Shown: in pieces, positions 1-6,791 of the stretch
How positions within the stretch are numbered: the first letter of the stretch is position 1
Layout: every line of letters begins with the position of its first letter
Assembly (NCBI GenBank): GCA_024641255.1
Contig: JAHEDL010000185.1
Span: 1,394-8,607 of the forward strand
Length of the DNA: 7,214 bases
Direction of reading: 5' to 3'
From: Pseudorhodobacter sp.
GTDB lineage: Bacteria; Pseudomonadota; Alphaproteobacteria; Rhodobacterales; Rhodobacteraceae
Program-made: the position numbers and the translations under genes
The notes under the pieces: model-generated
What the model was told of the DNA's origin: nothing
Databases searched by the model: none
The model's input: the letters and a program-made list of their open reading frames with translations, nothing else

Positions 1-152
1 GCCAATGCCGCCGATGCGGGTGATTCATAGCGCGCCGGCCACCTTGGCCGTGCCAGCGTCGCAGATGCCTACGCCGCCACGCTCTTCTGGACGCCCGGCG
101 TTGCGGCTTGTTGCGTCGCGCGACTGATTTTTTTCACGACTGCGTTAGGCAA
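1..152. other. Left-edge region without a supported gene
   Basis: I cannot support a gene here. On the plus strand, frame 1 is open from the left edge for nine codons to a TAG at 28-30, so it could be the last residues of an upstream gene (ending ...DAGDS). Frame 2 is open to a TGA at 125-127, but its product resembles no family I know. A small perfect palindrome, GTCGCGCGAC (115-124), lies just before a run of seven T (128-134). This could be a weak plus-strand terminator for a gene to the left, although the stem is very short. Confidence 0.3.
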
Positions 153-189
153 AGCAAAAGGGCGGAGAATTGCTTCCCCGCCCTTTGCT
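153..189 (-). terminator. Probable terminator hairpin of the DAHP synthase gene
   Basis: The arms 153-165 (AGCAAAAGGGCGG) and 178-189 (CCGCCCTTTGCT) pair over 12 bp with one bulged A at 156. Inside the loop, GAA (167-169) can also pair with TTC (174-176). The hairpin begins 17 bp beyond the stop codon of the minus-strand DAHP synthase gene. Read on the minus strand, the 3' arm is T-rich and is followed by TTTGCC, a modest U-tract, so this is a plausible but not textbook intrinsic terminator. On the plus strand the hairpin is followed by ATTTTGG, so it may work weakly in both directions. Confidence 0.7.
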
Positions 190-205
190 ATTTTGGCTGA
201 TGATC

Positions 206-1576
206 TTAGAGCGCGACGCGGCGGGCGGCATCGCGCTGCGCCGACAGTTCTTCCGAAACCAAGAACGCCAGTTCCAGCGATTGCGACGCATTCAGGCGCG
301 GGTCGCAAGCGGTGTGGTAGCGATCTGCCAGATTTTCATCGGACACGGCGCGCAGGCCGCCGGTGCATTCGGTCACGTCTTGGCCGGTCATTTCGAAATG
401 CACGCCGCCGGGGATGGTGCCTTCGGCTTTGTGGATCTGGAAGAATTCGCGCACTTCGCGCAGCACCGAATCGAAGGGCCGGGTTTTATAGCCTGAAGCC
501 GCCTTGATGGTGTTGCCGTGCATCGGGTCGCAAGACCAGACCACGTTCGCGCCTTCTTCCTGCACAGCTTTGATCAGACGCGGCAGGTTGTCACCGACCT
601 TGCCAGCGCCAAAGCGGGCGATCAGGGTCAGACGGCCGGCTTCGTTGGCCGGGTTCAGTTTCGCCATCAGCACCTTGAGGTCGTCGGCGGTGGTGGTCGG
701 GCCGCATTTCAGGCCGATCGGGTTCAGCACACCGCGCGCGAATTCAACATGCGCACCGTCGGGCTGACGGGTGCGGTCGCCGATCCAGATCATGTGGCCC
801 GAGCCTGCCACGTTTTGACCGGTGATGCTGTCAACGCGGCACAGCGCCTCTTCGTATTCCAGCAGCAGGGATTCGTGGCTGGTGTAGAAATCAACCGTCG
901 ACAGGGTGTGCGCGGTATCGGCGTTCACCCCGGCGGCGTTCATGAAATCCAGCGCATCGGAAATGCGGTTCGACAGTTCGCGGTAGCGTTCGGCCTTGTC
1001 ATGTTCGGCAAAGCCCAGCGTCCACGAATGCACGCGGTGAATGTCGGCAAAGCCGCCAGTCGAAAACGCGCGCAGCAAGTTCAGGCTGGCAGCCGCCTGG
1101 GTATAGGCCTGCAGCATACGCTGCGGGTCGGGCATCCGGGCTTCGGGCGTTGCGTCAAAACCGTTGATGATGTCACCACGGTAGGACGGGTATTCAACGC
1201 CGCCAATCACTTCGGTGGGTGCCGAGCGCGGCTTGGCGAATTGCCCCGCCATCCGGCCGACCTTGATTACCGGCACTTTCGCGCCGTAAGTCAGCACAAC
1301 GGCCATCTGCAGCATCACGCGGAACGTGTCGCGGATGTTGTCGGCCGAGAATTCAGCAAAGCTTTCGGCGCAGTCGCCGCCTTGCAGCAAGAACGCCTTG
1401 CCTTCAGCCGCCAGCGCCAGTTGCTTTTTCAGCTTGCGCGCCTCGCCGGCGAACACCAGCGGCGGATACTTGGCCAATTGCGCCTCGACCGAGTTCAGCG
1501 CGGCAGTGTCCGGATAATCGGGCATCTGAACCCGCGGTTTCGCGCGCCAGTCCGATTTCGTCCATCCCTTGGTCAT
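206..1576 (-). CDS. aroG: 3-deoxy-7-phosphoheptulonate (DAHP) synthase, class II
   Basis: This 456-residue cytoplasmic enzyme condenses phosphoenolpyruvate with erythrose 4-phosphate to DAHP, the committed step of the shikimate pathway to aromatic amino acids. It is a full-length class II (plant/Mycobacterium type) DAHP synthase. The metal-binding set is in place: Cys69 in GGDCAESF, His353 in DPMHGNT, Glu395 in VHFEMTG and Asp425 in CDPRLN. The phosphate/PEP-binding residues also fit: Arg108 ([14 protein letters not shown]), Arg268 ([11 protein letters not shown]), Lys290 (LKCGPTT) and Arg321 (IARFG). Spacing matches the M. tuberculosis enzyme with offsets of 18 then 16 residues, as I recall its numbering. 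The ATG at 1576 is preceded by GGAGGGG at 1583-1589 with a 6-nt spacer. The frame stays open upstream to 2653, but that part is antisense to the regulator gene and is not coding. The gene is divergent from the regulator. Allosteric control cannot be judged from sequence alone. Confidence 0.96.
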   Translation of the reverse strand: MTKGWTKSDWRAKPRVQMPDYPDTAALNSVEAQLAKYPPLVFAGEARKLKKQLALAAEGKAFLLQGGDCAESFAEFSADNIRDTFRVMLQMAVVLTYGAKVPVIKVGRMAGQFAKPRSAPTEVIGGVEYPSYRGDIINGFDATPEARMPDPQRMLQAYTQAAASLNLLRAFSTGGFADIHRVHSWTLGFAEHDKAERYRELSNRISDALDFMNAAGVNADTAHTLSTVDFYTSHESLLLEYEEALCRVDSITGQNVAGSGHMIWIGDRTRQPDGAHVEFARGVLNPIGLKCGPTTTADDLKVLMAKLNPANEAGRLTLIARFGAGKVGDNLPRLIKAVQEEGANVVWSCDPMHGNTIKAASGYKTRPFDSVLREVREFFQIHKAEGTIPGGVHFEMTGQDVTECTGGLRAVSDENLADRYHTACDPRLNASQSLELAFLVSEELSAQRDAARRVAL

Positions 1577-1582
1577 GGGTAT

Positions 1583-1636
1583 CCCCTCCGTTAGCGGTAT
1601 CGCGCAGCGGTATAAGAAAAATAAGCGGGAATGCAA
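1583..1636 (-). promoter_or_regulatory. Promoter and RBS of the DAHP synthase gene
   Basis: On the minus strand, TTGCAT (plus 1631-1636) is followed after 16 bp by TATACC (plus 1609-1614). This gives a sigma70-like -35/-10 pair with a good -10 start and a poor -35. The inferred transcription start near 1602 would give a leader of about 26 nt containing the Shine-Dalgarno GGAGGGG (plus 1583-1589). Position and spacing fit the start at 1576. It is called by eye, without experimental support. Confidence 0.5.
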
Positions 1637-1688
1637 AGGGTGAAAGCCCCTGAATCGGTCGGGAATACCCTTGCGGAGAGCCGATTTT

Positions 1689-1722
1689 CCTGTTTCCTTG
1701 CGTCGAAACCGACACAAACAGG
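1689..1722 (+). promoter_or_regulatory. Dyad over the regulator's translation start region
   Basis: CCTGTTT (1689-1695) and AAACAGG (1716-1722) form a perfect 7-bp inverted repeat. Between them lies a second short one, GTCG (1702-1705) and CGAC (1710-1713). The right arm contains AGG, the only SD-like element before the regulator's ATG at 1730 (7-nt spacer). It could be a DNA operator for autoregulation or an mRNA hairpin that hides the ribosome binding site. The repeat is seen directly; its role is inference. Confidence 0.4.
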
Positions 1723-1729
1723 TCGCAAC

Positions 1730-2755
1730 ATGCCAAGCCCTTCGCGAAAAGCCACCCAAATCGAGAAGGAAGACGCGCCGCGCCGCTTTGTCTTTCTGTT
1801 GCTGGACAAGTTTACCATGATCAATTTCGCGGGCGCGATCGAACCGCTGCGTCTGGCGAACCATGTGATGGGGCATCCGATTTACACTTGGGCGCTGTGT
1901 GGTGAGGGCGGGATTGAAAAGACCTGTTCGAACGGCGCGACGTTCCGATTGGATTTCGGGCTGGATGAAGTAGAGCGCGACGATACGATTCTGGTCTGCG
2001 GCGGCATCGAGATTCAAAAGACCACCACCAAGGCAGTTGTCAGCTGGCTGCGGCGCGAAGCGCGGCGCGGCGTGGCGATTGGCGGGCTGTGCACCGGGTC
2101 TTATGCGTTGGCCAAGGCCGGGCTGCTGGATGGCAAGAAAGCGACGATCCATTGGGAAAACCAAGATGGTTTTGCCGAGGAATTTGACGAGGTGAAGCTG
2201 ACGAAGTCGGTGTTCGTGATGGATGGCAACCGCTGGTCCACCGCAGGCGGGATTTCGTCTATCGACCTGATGCTGCGCATCATCGCGTCGGATCACGGCG
2301 AAGATCTGGCCAATAACGTTGCCGACCTGATGATCTATTCGACCATCCGCACCGACCAAGACACCCAGCGGCTGTCGATTCCGACGCGGATCGGGGTGCG
2401 CCACCCGAAGTTGAGCCAAGTGATCCAGATGATGGAAGGCGCCATCGAAGACCCGATGAGCCCTGCCGATCTGGCCGAAGATGTCGGCATGTCGACCCGG
2501 CAGTTGGAACGGTTGTTCCGGCGCTATTTGAACCGGTCGCCCAAACGCTATTACATGGAGTTGCGTTTGCAAAAGGCGCGCAACCTTTTGATGCAAACCG
2601 ACATGAGCGTGATCAACGTGGCGCTGGCCTGCGGCTTTGCAAGCCCGTCGCATTTTTCAAAATGCTATCGCAGCCATTACAACACCACCCCCTACCGCGA
2701 ACGCGGCACACAAGGCATGCCAAGCCCGGGAATCGGTGTGCGGCTGTCGATCTGA
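1730..2755 (+). CDS. GlxA-family (DJ-1/PfpI-like plus AraC HTH) transcriptional regulator
   Basis: This 341-residue predicted DNA-binding regulator has two domains. Residues about 18-185 are a DJ-1/PfpI (class I glutamine amidotransferase-like) sensor fold, with the nucleophile-elbow motif [11 protein letters not shown] placing Cys121 where DJ-1 proteins carry their reactive Cys, followed by IHWE. Residues about 226-325 are an AraC-type domain with two helix-turn-helix units ([19 protein letters not shown], and [17 protein letters not shown]). Characterised relatives such as ArgR, GbdR and CdhR of Pseudomonas sense arginine, glycine betaine or carnitine and activate catabolic or transport genes. 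The ligand here is unknown. The frame is open to an ATG at 1631, but that start would overlap the divergent promoter and add a 33-residue tail outside the conserved fold, so ATG 1730 is preferred despite a weak SD (AGG, 1720-1722). It lies 220 bp upstream of the ABC importer operon in the same orientation, so it may regulate that operon. That link is inference. Confidence 0.9.
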   Translation: MPSPSRKATQIEKEDAPRRFVFLLLDKFTMINFAGAIEPLRLANHVMGHPIYTWALCGEGGIEKTCSNGATFRLDFGLDEVERDDTILVCGGIEIQKTTTKAVVSWLRREARRGVAIGGLCTGSYALAKAGLLDGKKATIHWENQDGFAEEFDEVKLTKSVFVMDGNRWSTAGGISSIDLMLRIIASDHGEDLANNVADLMIYSTIRTDQDTQRLSIPTRIGVRHPKLSQVIQMMEGAIEDPMSPADLAEDVGMSTRQLERLFRRYLNRSPKRYYMELRLQKARNLLMQTDMSVINVALACGFASPSHFSKCYRSHYNTTPYRERGTQGMPSPGIGVRLSI

Positions 2756-2776
2756 CGCAATTTCAGCCAGAATCAC

Positions 2777-2796
2777 CGGAACGGCGGCAAGTTCCG
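2777..2796 (+). terminator. Small hairpin after the regulator gene, weak terminator candidate
   Basis: CGGAAC (2777-2782) and GTTCCG (2791-2796) form a perfect 6-bp stem with an 8-nt loop, 21 bp beyond the regulator's stop codon. No T-run follows (TAACGTCAG), so intrinsic termination is doubtful. Rho-dependent termination or read-through toward the transporter operon is equally possible. Confidence 0.3.
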
Positions 2797-2819
2797 TAAC
2801 GTCAGTATCGCCCTGAGCT

Positions 2820-2854
2820 TAACACTTGTGTAACACACGCACCGGTCGCGCGTG
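2820..2854 (+). promoter_or_regulatory. Candidate operator repeats upstream of the ABC operon
   Basis: Three overlapping small repeats lie here. ACAC-TT-GTGT (2822-2831) is a dyad. AACAC occurs twice as a direct repeat (2821-2825 and 2832-2836) exactly 11 bp apart, about one helical turn. CACGC (2836-2840) and GCGTG (2850-2854) form a second inverted repeat. The cluster lies about 120-155 bp before the binding-protein start, a reasonable place for an activator site. AraC-type regulators often contact same-face sites along the helix, so the adjacent GlxA-type protein is a candidate binder. I found no convincing -35/-10 pair for the operon between here and the start codon. Confidence 0.3.
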
Positions 2855-2907
2855 AGGTGAAACTATGGGTGATGCCAGCATCATGTAGTCATGCTGTCGA
2901 CACGAAG

Positions 2908-2930
2908 GGGCTTCCCTTTTAGAAAAGCCC
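2908..2930 (+). promoter_or_regulatory. Leader hairpin before the binding-protein gene
   Basis: GGGCTT (2908-2913) and AAGCCC (2925-2930) form a 6-bp stem with an 11-nt loop. An alternative inner stem is CTTT (2916-2919) with AAAG (2924-2927). It lies 45 bp upstream of the start codon, probably in the mRNA leader. A second mini-hairpin, GGAT-TGCG-ATCC (2948-2959), lies just before the ribosome binding site. They may affect transcript stability or translation. Neither matches a riboswitch class I recognise. Confidence 0.25.
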
Positions 2931-2975
2931 AGATTAGGCTCACCGCAGGATTGCGATCCAACATGGGAGACAACA

Positions 2976-4166
2976 ATGAAAAAACTGCTTTTGGCCTCGG
3001 CGGCAACCGCCCTTCTGGCTGGTGCTGCTTCGGCAGAAGATGTGAAAATCGGCATTCTGATCGGCTTCACCGGCCCGATCGAATCGCTGACCGGCCATAT
3101 GGCCAACGCGGCTGAACTGGCAATGTCGGAAGCAAACGCTTCGGGCAAAGCTGCAAACGGCATGGTTTTCGTGCCAGTGCGCGCTGACGACACCTGCGGC
3201 GACTCGGCTGCCGGCGTGACCGCAGCAGAACGTCTGGTGACGGCTGAAGGCGTCAAGGGCATCATGGGCGGCGACTGCTCGGGTGTGACCGGCGCAGTTC
3301 TGCAAAACGTGGCACGTCCGAACGGCATCGCAATGGTTTCGCCGTCGGCAACCTCGCCGGCGCTGTCGACCGCTGAAGACGATGGCCTGTTCTTCCGCAC
3401 CGCCCCGTCGGATGCCCGCGAAGGCGAAGTCATGGCCGACATTCTGGTCGAGCATGGCATCAAGTCGATCGCGCTGACCTATTCGAACACCGACTACGGC
3501 AAGGGTCTGGCTGAAGCGATTTCGGGCGCGTTCACCGCTAAGGGCGGCACCGTGACCATCAACATCCCGCACGAAGACGGCAAAGCTGACTACTCGGCTG
3601 AAGTTGCTTCGTTGGCTGCTGCTGGCGGCGACATTCTGGTTGTGGCTGGCTACCTTGACCAAGGCGGCAAAGGCATCATCCAAGCGTCGCTTGACGCTGG
3701 TGCGTTCAGCAAGTTCGGCCTGCCGGGCGGTATGGTGGGTGACAACCTGCCGAAAGTCATCGGTCCGGCTTTGGACGGTTCGTTCGGCCAAGTTGCGCAA
3801 TCTGACAGCCCCGGCGCTGCCATCCTGACCGAAATGGGCAAAACTGCTGCGACCCCGTTCGACGCAACCTCGCCCTACTCGATGGAATCCTATGACGCTG
3901 CTGCGCTGATCATGTTGGCGATGCAGGCTGCTGGTTCGACCGATTCGAAGGTTTACAGCCAGAAGATCATGGATATCGCCAACGCTCCGGGCGAAAAAAT
4001 CCTTCCCGGCGAAATCGGCAAGGCTCTGCAGCTGATCTCTGAAGGCAAAGACATCGACTATGATGGCGCTTCGGGTGTTGAGCTGATCGGGCCCGGCGAA
4101 TCCGCTGGCCGTTACAAAGAATTCGAAGTCAAAGGCGGCAAGTTCGAAACCGTCAAGTTCCGTTGA
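2976..4166 (+). CDS. Branched-chain amino acid-type (HAAT) ABC transporter periplasmic binding protein
   Basis: This 396-residue precursor is the solute receptor of the importer encoded downstream. Residues 1-20 are a Sec signal peptide (MKKLL, a hydrophobic core, ASA cleavage before Glu21), so the mature protein is periplasmic. The rest is a Peripla_BP_6 (LivJ/LivK-like) two-lobe fold: KIGILIGFTGP at 24-34, Cys74 and Cys101 matching the conserved lobe-1 disulphide of LIV-binding proteins, the ligand-loop motif SPSATSP (122-128), NTDYGKGLA (171-179), and the C-terminal DYDGASGVEL typical of the family. The start is supported by GGGAGA at 2965-2970, 5 nt before the ATG. It leads an apparent liv-type operon and is followed by a strong hairpin. 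Alanine is often encoded by GCT here, whereas the ATPase and permease genes favour GCG, which suggests high expression. Substrate: an amino acid or similar small solute is likely, but the identity is not decided by the sequence. Confidence 0.93.
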   Translation: MKKLLLASAATALLAGAASAEDVKIGILIGFTGPIESLTGHMANAAELAMSEANASGKAANGMVFVPVRADDTCGDSAAGVTAAERLVTAEGVKGIMGGDCSGVTGAVLQNVARPNGIAMVSPSATSPALSTAEDDGLFFRTAPSDAREGEVMADILVEHGIKSIALTYSNTDYGKGLAEAISGAFTAKGGTVTINIPHEDGKADYSAEVASLAAAGGDILVVAGYLDQGGKGIIQASLDAGAFSKFGLPGGMVGDNLPKVIGPALDGSFGQVAQSDSPGAAILTEMGKTAATPFDATSPYSMESYDAAALIMLAMQAAGSTDSKVYSQKIMDIANAPGEKILPGEIGKALQLISEGKDIDYDGASGVELIGPGESAGRYKEFEVKGGKFETVKFR

Positions 4167-4189
4167 TTTCGGCTTGAAGCTATGACATC

Positions 4190-4224
4190 TGCACGGCCCG
4201 AGGTATGAACCTCGGGCCGTTGCA
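4190..4224 (+). promoter_or_regulatory. Strong intercistronic hairpin between binding protein and ATPase genes
   Basis: ACGGCCCGAGGT (4193-4204) and ACCTCGGGCCGT (4209-4220) form a perfect 12-bp GC-rich stem with a 4-nt ATGA loop. It extends by TGC/GCA (4190-4192 with 4222-4224) across one bulged T at 4221. It starts 24 bp after the binding-protein stop codon and lies 66 bp before the next gene. No U-tract follows (TTGCACTAAGC), so it is not a classical terminator. In many binding-protein-dependent operons (malE-malF is the classic case) such a hairpin protects the upstream mRNA from 3' exonucleases and raises binding protein over membrane components. That role is inferred here. Confidence 0.75.
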
Positions 4225-4290
4225 CTAAGCAAAGACCGCTTGCAGGGATAAAACCACCCGCAGACAGGGCGGCTTACCGGGGGAAGACAT

Positions 4291-5079
4291 ATGATCGTTG
4301 TCGAAGACCTTCACAGGCATTTCGGCGGCTTTCGCGCTGTTGATGGCGCGTCGCTGGAAATCAAAACGGGGTCGATTACTGGCCTGATCGGGCCGAATGG
4401 CGCGGGCAAAACCACGTTGTTCAACGTGATTGCCGGGCGTTTGCCGCCAACGTCGGGCCGTGTGCTGATGGATGGCGAAGACATCACCGGCTTGCCGCCG
4501 CATGAGCTGTTCGCCAAGGGCCTGCTGCGCACGTTTCAGATCGCGCATGAATTCGGATCGATGACGGTGCGGGAAAACCTGATGATGGTTCCGGCGAACC
4601 AATCGGGGGAAAGCCTGTTCAACGCCTGTTTCCGGCGCGGGTCGGTTGCGGCGGAAGAAAAGCGCATTCGCGACAAGGCCGATGAGGTGCTGGAGTTTCT
4701 GACCATCAGCCATCTGGCGGATCAGCGGGCGGCGAATATTTCGGGCGGGCAGAAAAAGCTGTTGGAGCTGGGGCGGACCATGATGGTCGACGCCAAGATC
4801 GTGTTTCTGGATGAAGTGGGCGCGGGCGTGAACCGCACGCTCTTGAACACCATCGGCGATGCGATCGTGCGGTTGAACAAAGAGCGCGGCTATACCTTCT
4901 GTGTGATTGAACACGACATGGATTTCATCGGTCGCCTGTGTGACCCGGTGATCTGCATGGCCGAAGGCAAGGTGCTGGCGCAGGGCACGGTGGATGAAGT
5001 GAAGAACAATGAAAAGGTGATCGAGGCCTACCTTGGCACCGGTCTGAAGAACAAGGTGAAGGAGGCCGCCAATGGCTGA
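4291..5079 (+). CDS. livG: LivG-like ATP-binding protein of HAAT ABC importer
   Basis: This 262-residue cytoplasmic nucleotide-binding subunit would hydrolyse ATP, as a heterodimer with the LivF-like protein, to drive uptake through the LivH/LivM channel. Motifs: Walker A GPNGAGKTT (34-42), Q-loop Gln83 (RTFQIAHEF), signature ISGGQKKLLELGR (150-162), Walker B KIVFLDE (169-175) with catalytic Glu175, and H-loop His208 (VIEHDMDF). The long insert between Q-loop and signature and the C-terminal extension (VIEAYLGTG) are typical of LivG and distinguish it from LivF. The D-loop region reads LDEVGAGVN instead of the usual LDEPxAGLN, so the Pro after the Walker B Glu is Val. The ATG at 4291 is preceded by GGGGGAAG (4279-4286). 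The last 8 bp overlap the next gene. The name reflects family resemblance; the substrate is not proven. Confidence 0.94.
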   Translation: MIVVEDLHRHFGGFRAVDGASLEIKTGSITGLIGPNGAGKTTLFNVIAGRLPPTSGRVLMDGEDITGLPPHELFAKGLLRTFQIAHEFGSMTVRENLMMVPANQSGESLFNACFRRGSVAAEEKRIRDKADEVLEFLTISHLADQRAANISGGQKKLLELGRTMMVDAKIVFLDEVGAGVNRTLLNTIGDAIVRLNKERGYTFCVIEHDMDFIGRLCDPVICMAEGKVLAQGTVDEVKNNEKVIEAYLGTGLKNKVKEAANG

Positions 5080-5782
5080 GCCCTTCTTGATTGGCGAGAA
5101 TATGACCGGCGGCTACGGCGCGGTTGATATTCTGCACAACTGCACGATTGCCGTTGAAAAGGGCCAGATCGCGGTGATCGTTGGCCCGAACGGTGCCGGC
5201 AAATCAACCGCGATGAAGGCGGTGTTTGGCATGCTGAACCTGCGCGGTGGCGCGGTGAAGCTGGCGGGCGAAGACATCACCAAGCTGAGCCCGCAAGCGC
5301 GGGTGCGCAAGGGCATGGGCTTTGTGCCGCAGACCCACAACATCTTTACCTCGATGACGGTGGAAGAAAACCTTGAGATGGGGGCGTTCATTCGCACCGA
5401 CGAGATCAAGGACACCATGGCGCAGGTTTACGACCTGTTCCCGATCCTGAAGCAAAAGCGGCATCAGGCGGCGGGCGAGCTTTCGGGTGGCCAGCGTCAG
5501 CAGGTGGCCGTGGGCCGCGCGTTGATGACGCAGCCCAAGGTTCTGATGCTGGACGAACCCACCGCCGGGGTTTCCCCGATTGTGATGGACGAGCTGTTTG
5601 ACCGCATCATCGAAGTGGCCCGCACCGGGATTTCGATTTTGATGGTGGAACAGAACGCCCGCCAAGCGCTTGATATTGCCGACAAAGGCTATGTTCTGGT
5701 GCAAGGTGCCAACCGCTTTACCGATACCGGTCAGGCACTTCTGGCGGACCCTGAGGTTCGTCGTTCTTTCCTGGGGGGCTGA
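5072..5782 (+). CDS. livF: LivF-like ATP-binding protein of HAAT ABC importer
   Basis: This 236-residue protein is the second cytoplasmic ATPase subunit, partner of the LivG-like protein. Motifs: Walker A GPNGAGKST (38-46), Q-loop Gln87 (FVPQTHNIF), signature LSGGQRQQVAVGRAL (137-151), Walker B VLMLDEP (157-163) with catalytic Glu162, and VEQN at 192-195, where the switch His is replaced by Gln194. That replacement is usual in LivF proteins and is not damage. The C-terminal ADPEVRRSFLGG is also LivF-like. The ATG overlaps the end of the preceding gene by 8 bp, and its Shine-Dalgarno GAAGGAGG (5058-5065, 6-nt spacer) lies inside that gene, so translation of the two is probably coupled. Confidence 0.95.
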   Translation: MAEPFLIGENMTGGYGAVDILHNCTIAVEKGQIAVIVGPNGAGKSTAMKAVFGMLNLRGGAVKLAGEDITKLSPQARVRKGMGFVPQTHNIFTSMTVEENLEMGAFIRTDEIKDTMAQVYDLFPILKQKRHQAAGELSGGQRQQVAVGRALMTQPKVLMLDEPTAGVSPIVMDELFDRIIEVARTGISILMVEQNARQALDIADKGYVLVQGANRFTDTGQALLADPEVRRSFLGG

Positions 5783-5785
5783 GCC

Positions 5786-6790
5786 ATGGATATTCTCAAC
5801 GCCCTTGTGGCTCTGTTGAACTTTGTCTTCATTCCGGCGCTTGCCTATGGCAGCCAGTTGGCGCTTGGCGCGCTGGGGCTGACCTTGGTGTTCGGTATTC
5901 TGCGGTTTTCGAACTTTGCGCATGGCGACACCATGGCGTTTGGCACGATGTGGGTGATCTTGTTCACCTGGTGGTTCCAATCGATGGGGATTTCGGCCGG
6001 ACCGCTGCCGACGGCGTTGCTTGCCCTGCCCTTCGGCATCGCGATCACTGCGGCTTTCGTTCTGGGCACCGACCGCGTGGTGTATCGGTTCTATCGCAAG
6101 AAAAAGGCGGCTCCGATCATTCTGGTGATCGTGTCGACCGGTGTGATGTTCATCATGAACGGCTTGACCCGGATGATCATCGGCGCGGAAGAGCAAAGCT
6201 TTGCCGATGGTGCGCGCTTTGTGATGACCGCGCAGCAGTTCAAGGACATGACCGGCCTGCAAGAAGGTCTGGCGATCAAGGCGACGACGGCGATCACCGT
6301 CGCAATCGCGGCAATCTGCGTGGCGCTGCTGTTCTGGTTCTTGCAACGCACCCGCACCGGCAAGTCGATGCGCGCGTTTTCCGATAACGAAGATCTGGCG
6401 CTGCTGTCGGGGATCAACCCGGAACGGGTGGTGATGGTAACCTGGATTATCGCCACGGCTTTGGCGGTGATTGCGGGCACGCTGTACGGTTTGGACAAAT
6501 CGTTCCGCCCGTTCATCTATTTCCAACTGCTGCTGCCGATTGCAGCGGCGGCGGTGGTGGGCGGCCTTGGCAGCCCGCTGGGCGCGATTGCCGGTGGTTT
6601 TGTCATCGCGTTTTCCGAGGTCTTTGTGACCTATGCGTGGAAAAAGGTGGTTGGCTATCTGGTGACACTGGATCTGGCGCCAGAGACGCTGCTGCAACTG
6701 CTGTCGACCGACTATAAATTCGCTGTCAGCTTCGCGATCTTGATCATCGTGTTGCTGTTCATGCCCACCGGCATCTTCAAGGGGAAGTAA
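5786..6790 (+). CDS. livH: LivH-like inner-membrane permease of HAAT ABC importer
   Basis: This 334-residue protein is one half of the transmembrane channel. It carries the family's N-terminal hallmark GLTLVFGILRFSNFAHGD (31-48). Hydrophobic segments lie at roughly 7-37, 50-66, 73-94, 109-132, 167-187, 216-235, 244-280 and 312-329. The cytoplasmic coupling loop RAFSDNEDLALLSGINPERV (196-215) matches the LivH/LivM loop that docks on the ATPases (usually ADNxxAAxLxGIN). The Gly-rich VVGGLGSPLGAIAGG (257-271) is also typical. The hydrophilic stretch ADGARFVMTAQQFKDMTG (140-157) is the expected periplasmic part. The ATG lies 3 bp after the LivF stop, with a GGGGGG stretch (5773-5778) as ribosome binding site, consistent with coupled translation. 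Confidence 0.94.
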   Translation: MDILNALVALLNFVFIPALAYGSQLALGALGLTLVFGILRFSNFAHGDTMAFGTMWVILFTWWFQSMGISAGPLPTALLALPFGIAITAAFVLGTDRVVYRFYRKKKAAPIILVIVSTGVMFIMNGLTRMIIGAEEQSFADGARFVMTAQQFKDMTGLQEGLAIKATTAITVAIAAICVALLFWFLQRTRTGKSMRAFSDNEDLALLSGINPERVVMVTWIIATALAVIAGTLYGLDKSFRPFIYFQLLLPIAAAAVVGGLGSPLGAIAGGFVIAFSEVFVTYAWKKVVGYLVTLDLAPETLLQLLSTDYKFAVSFAILIIVLLFMPTGIFKGK

Positions 6791-6791
6791 G

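Noticed and set aside
518..1594. Long open frame (358 codons) on the plus strand over the DAHP synthase gene
   Set aside because: It is a shadow frame produced by GC-rich codon bias on the opposite strand; the translation has no recognisable domain and an Arg/Gln/His-rich composition.
1631..1729. Upstream ATG start for the regulator at 1631
   Set aside because: It would overlap the divergent promoter and add 33 residues not expected in the family; the conserved fold begins about 17 residues after ATG 1730. A weak SD at 1730 leaves some doubt.
1577..2653. In-frame extension of the DAHP synthase reading frame by 359 codons upstream on the minus strand
   Set aside because: It is antisense to the well-supported regulator gene, its translation is rich in Arg/His/Gln/Pro with no family resemblance, and ATG 1576 has a good SD and gives the normal length.
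2756..2975. Possible riboswitch or small RNA in the gap before the binding-protein gene
   Set aside because: Only short 4-6 bp stems are present and no known aptamer core could be recognised, so I list the repeats and hairpins but not an RNA gene.
2940..4232. Open frame of 430 codons on the minus strand over the binding-protein gene
   Set aside because: Antisense shadow of a clear periplasmic binding protein; its translation resembles no family.
5719..5740. Loss of the switch histidine in the LivF-like ATPase as a sign of a broken enzyme
   Set aside because: VEQN at this place is usual in functional LivF proteins; all other ATPase motifs are intact.
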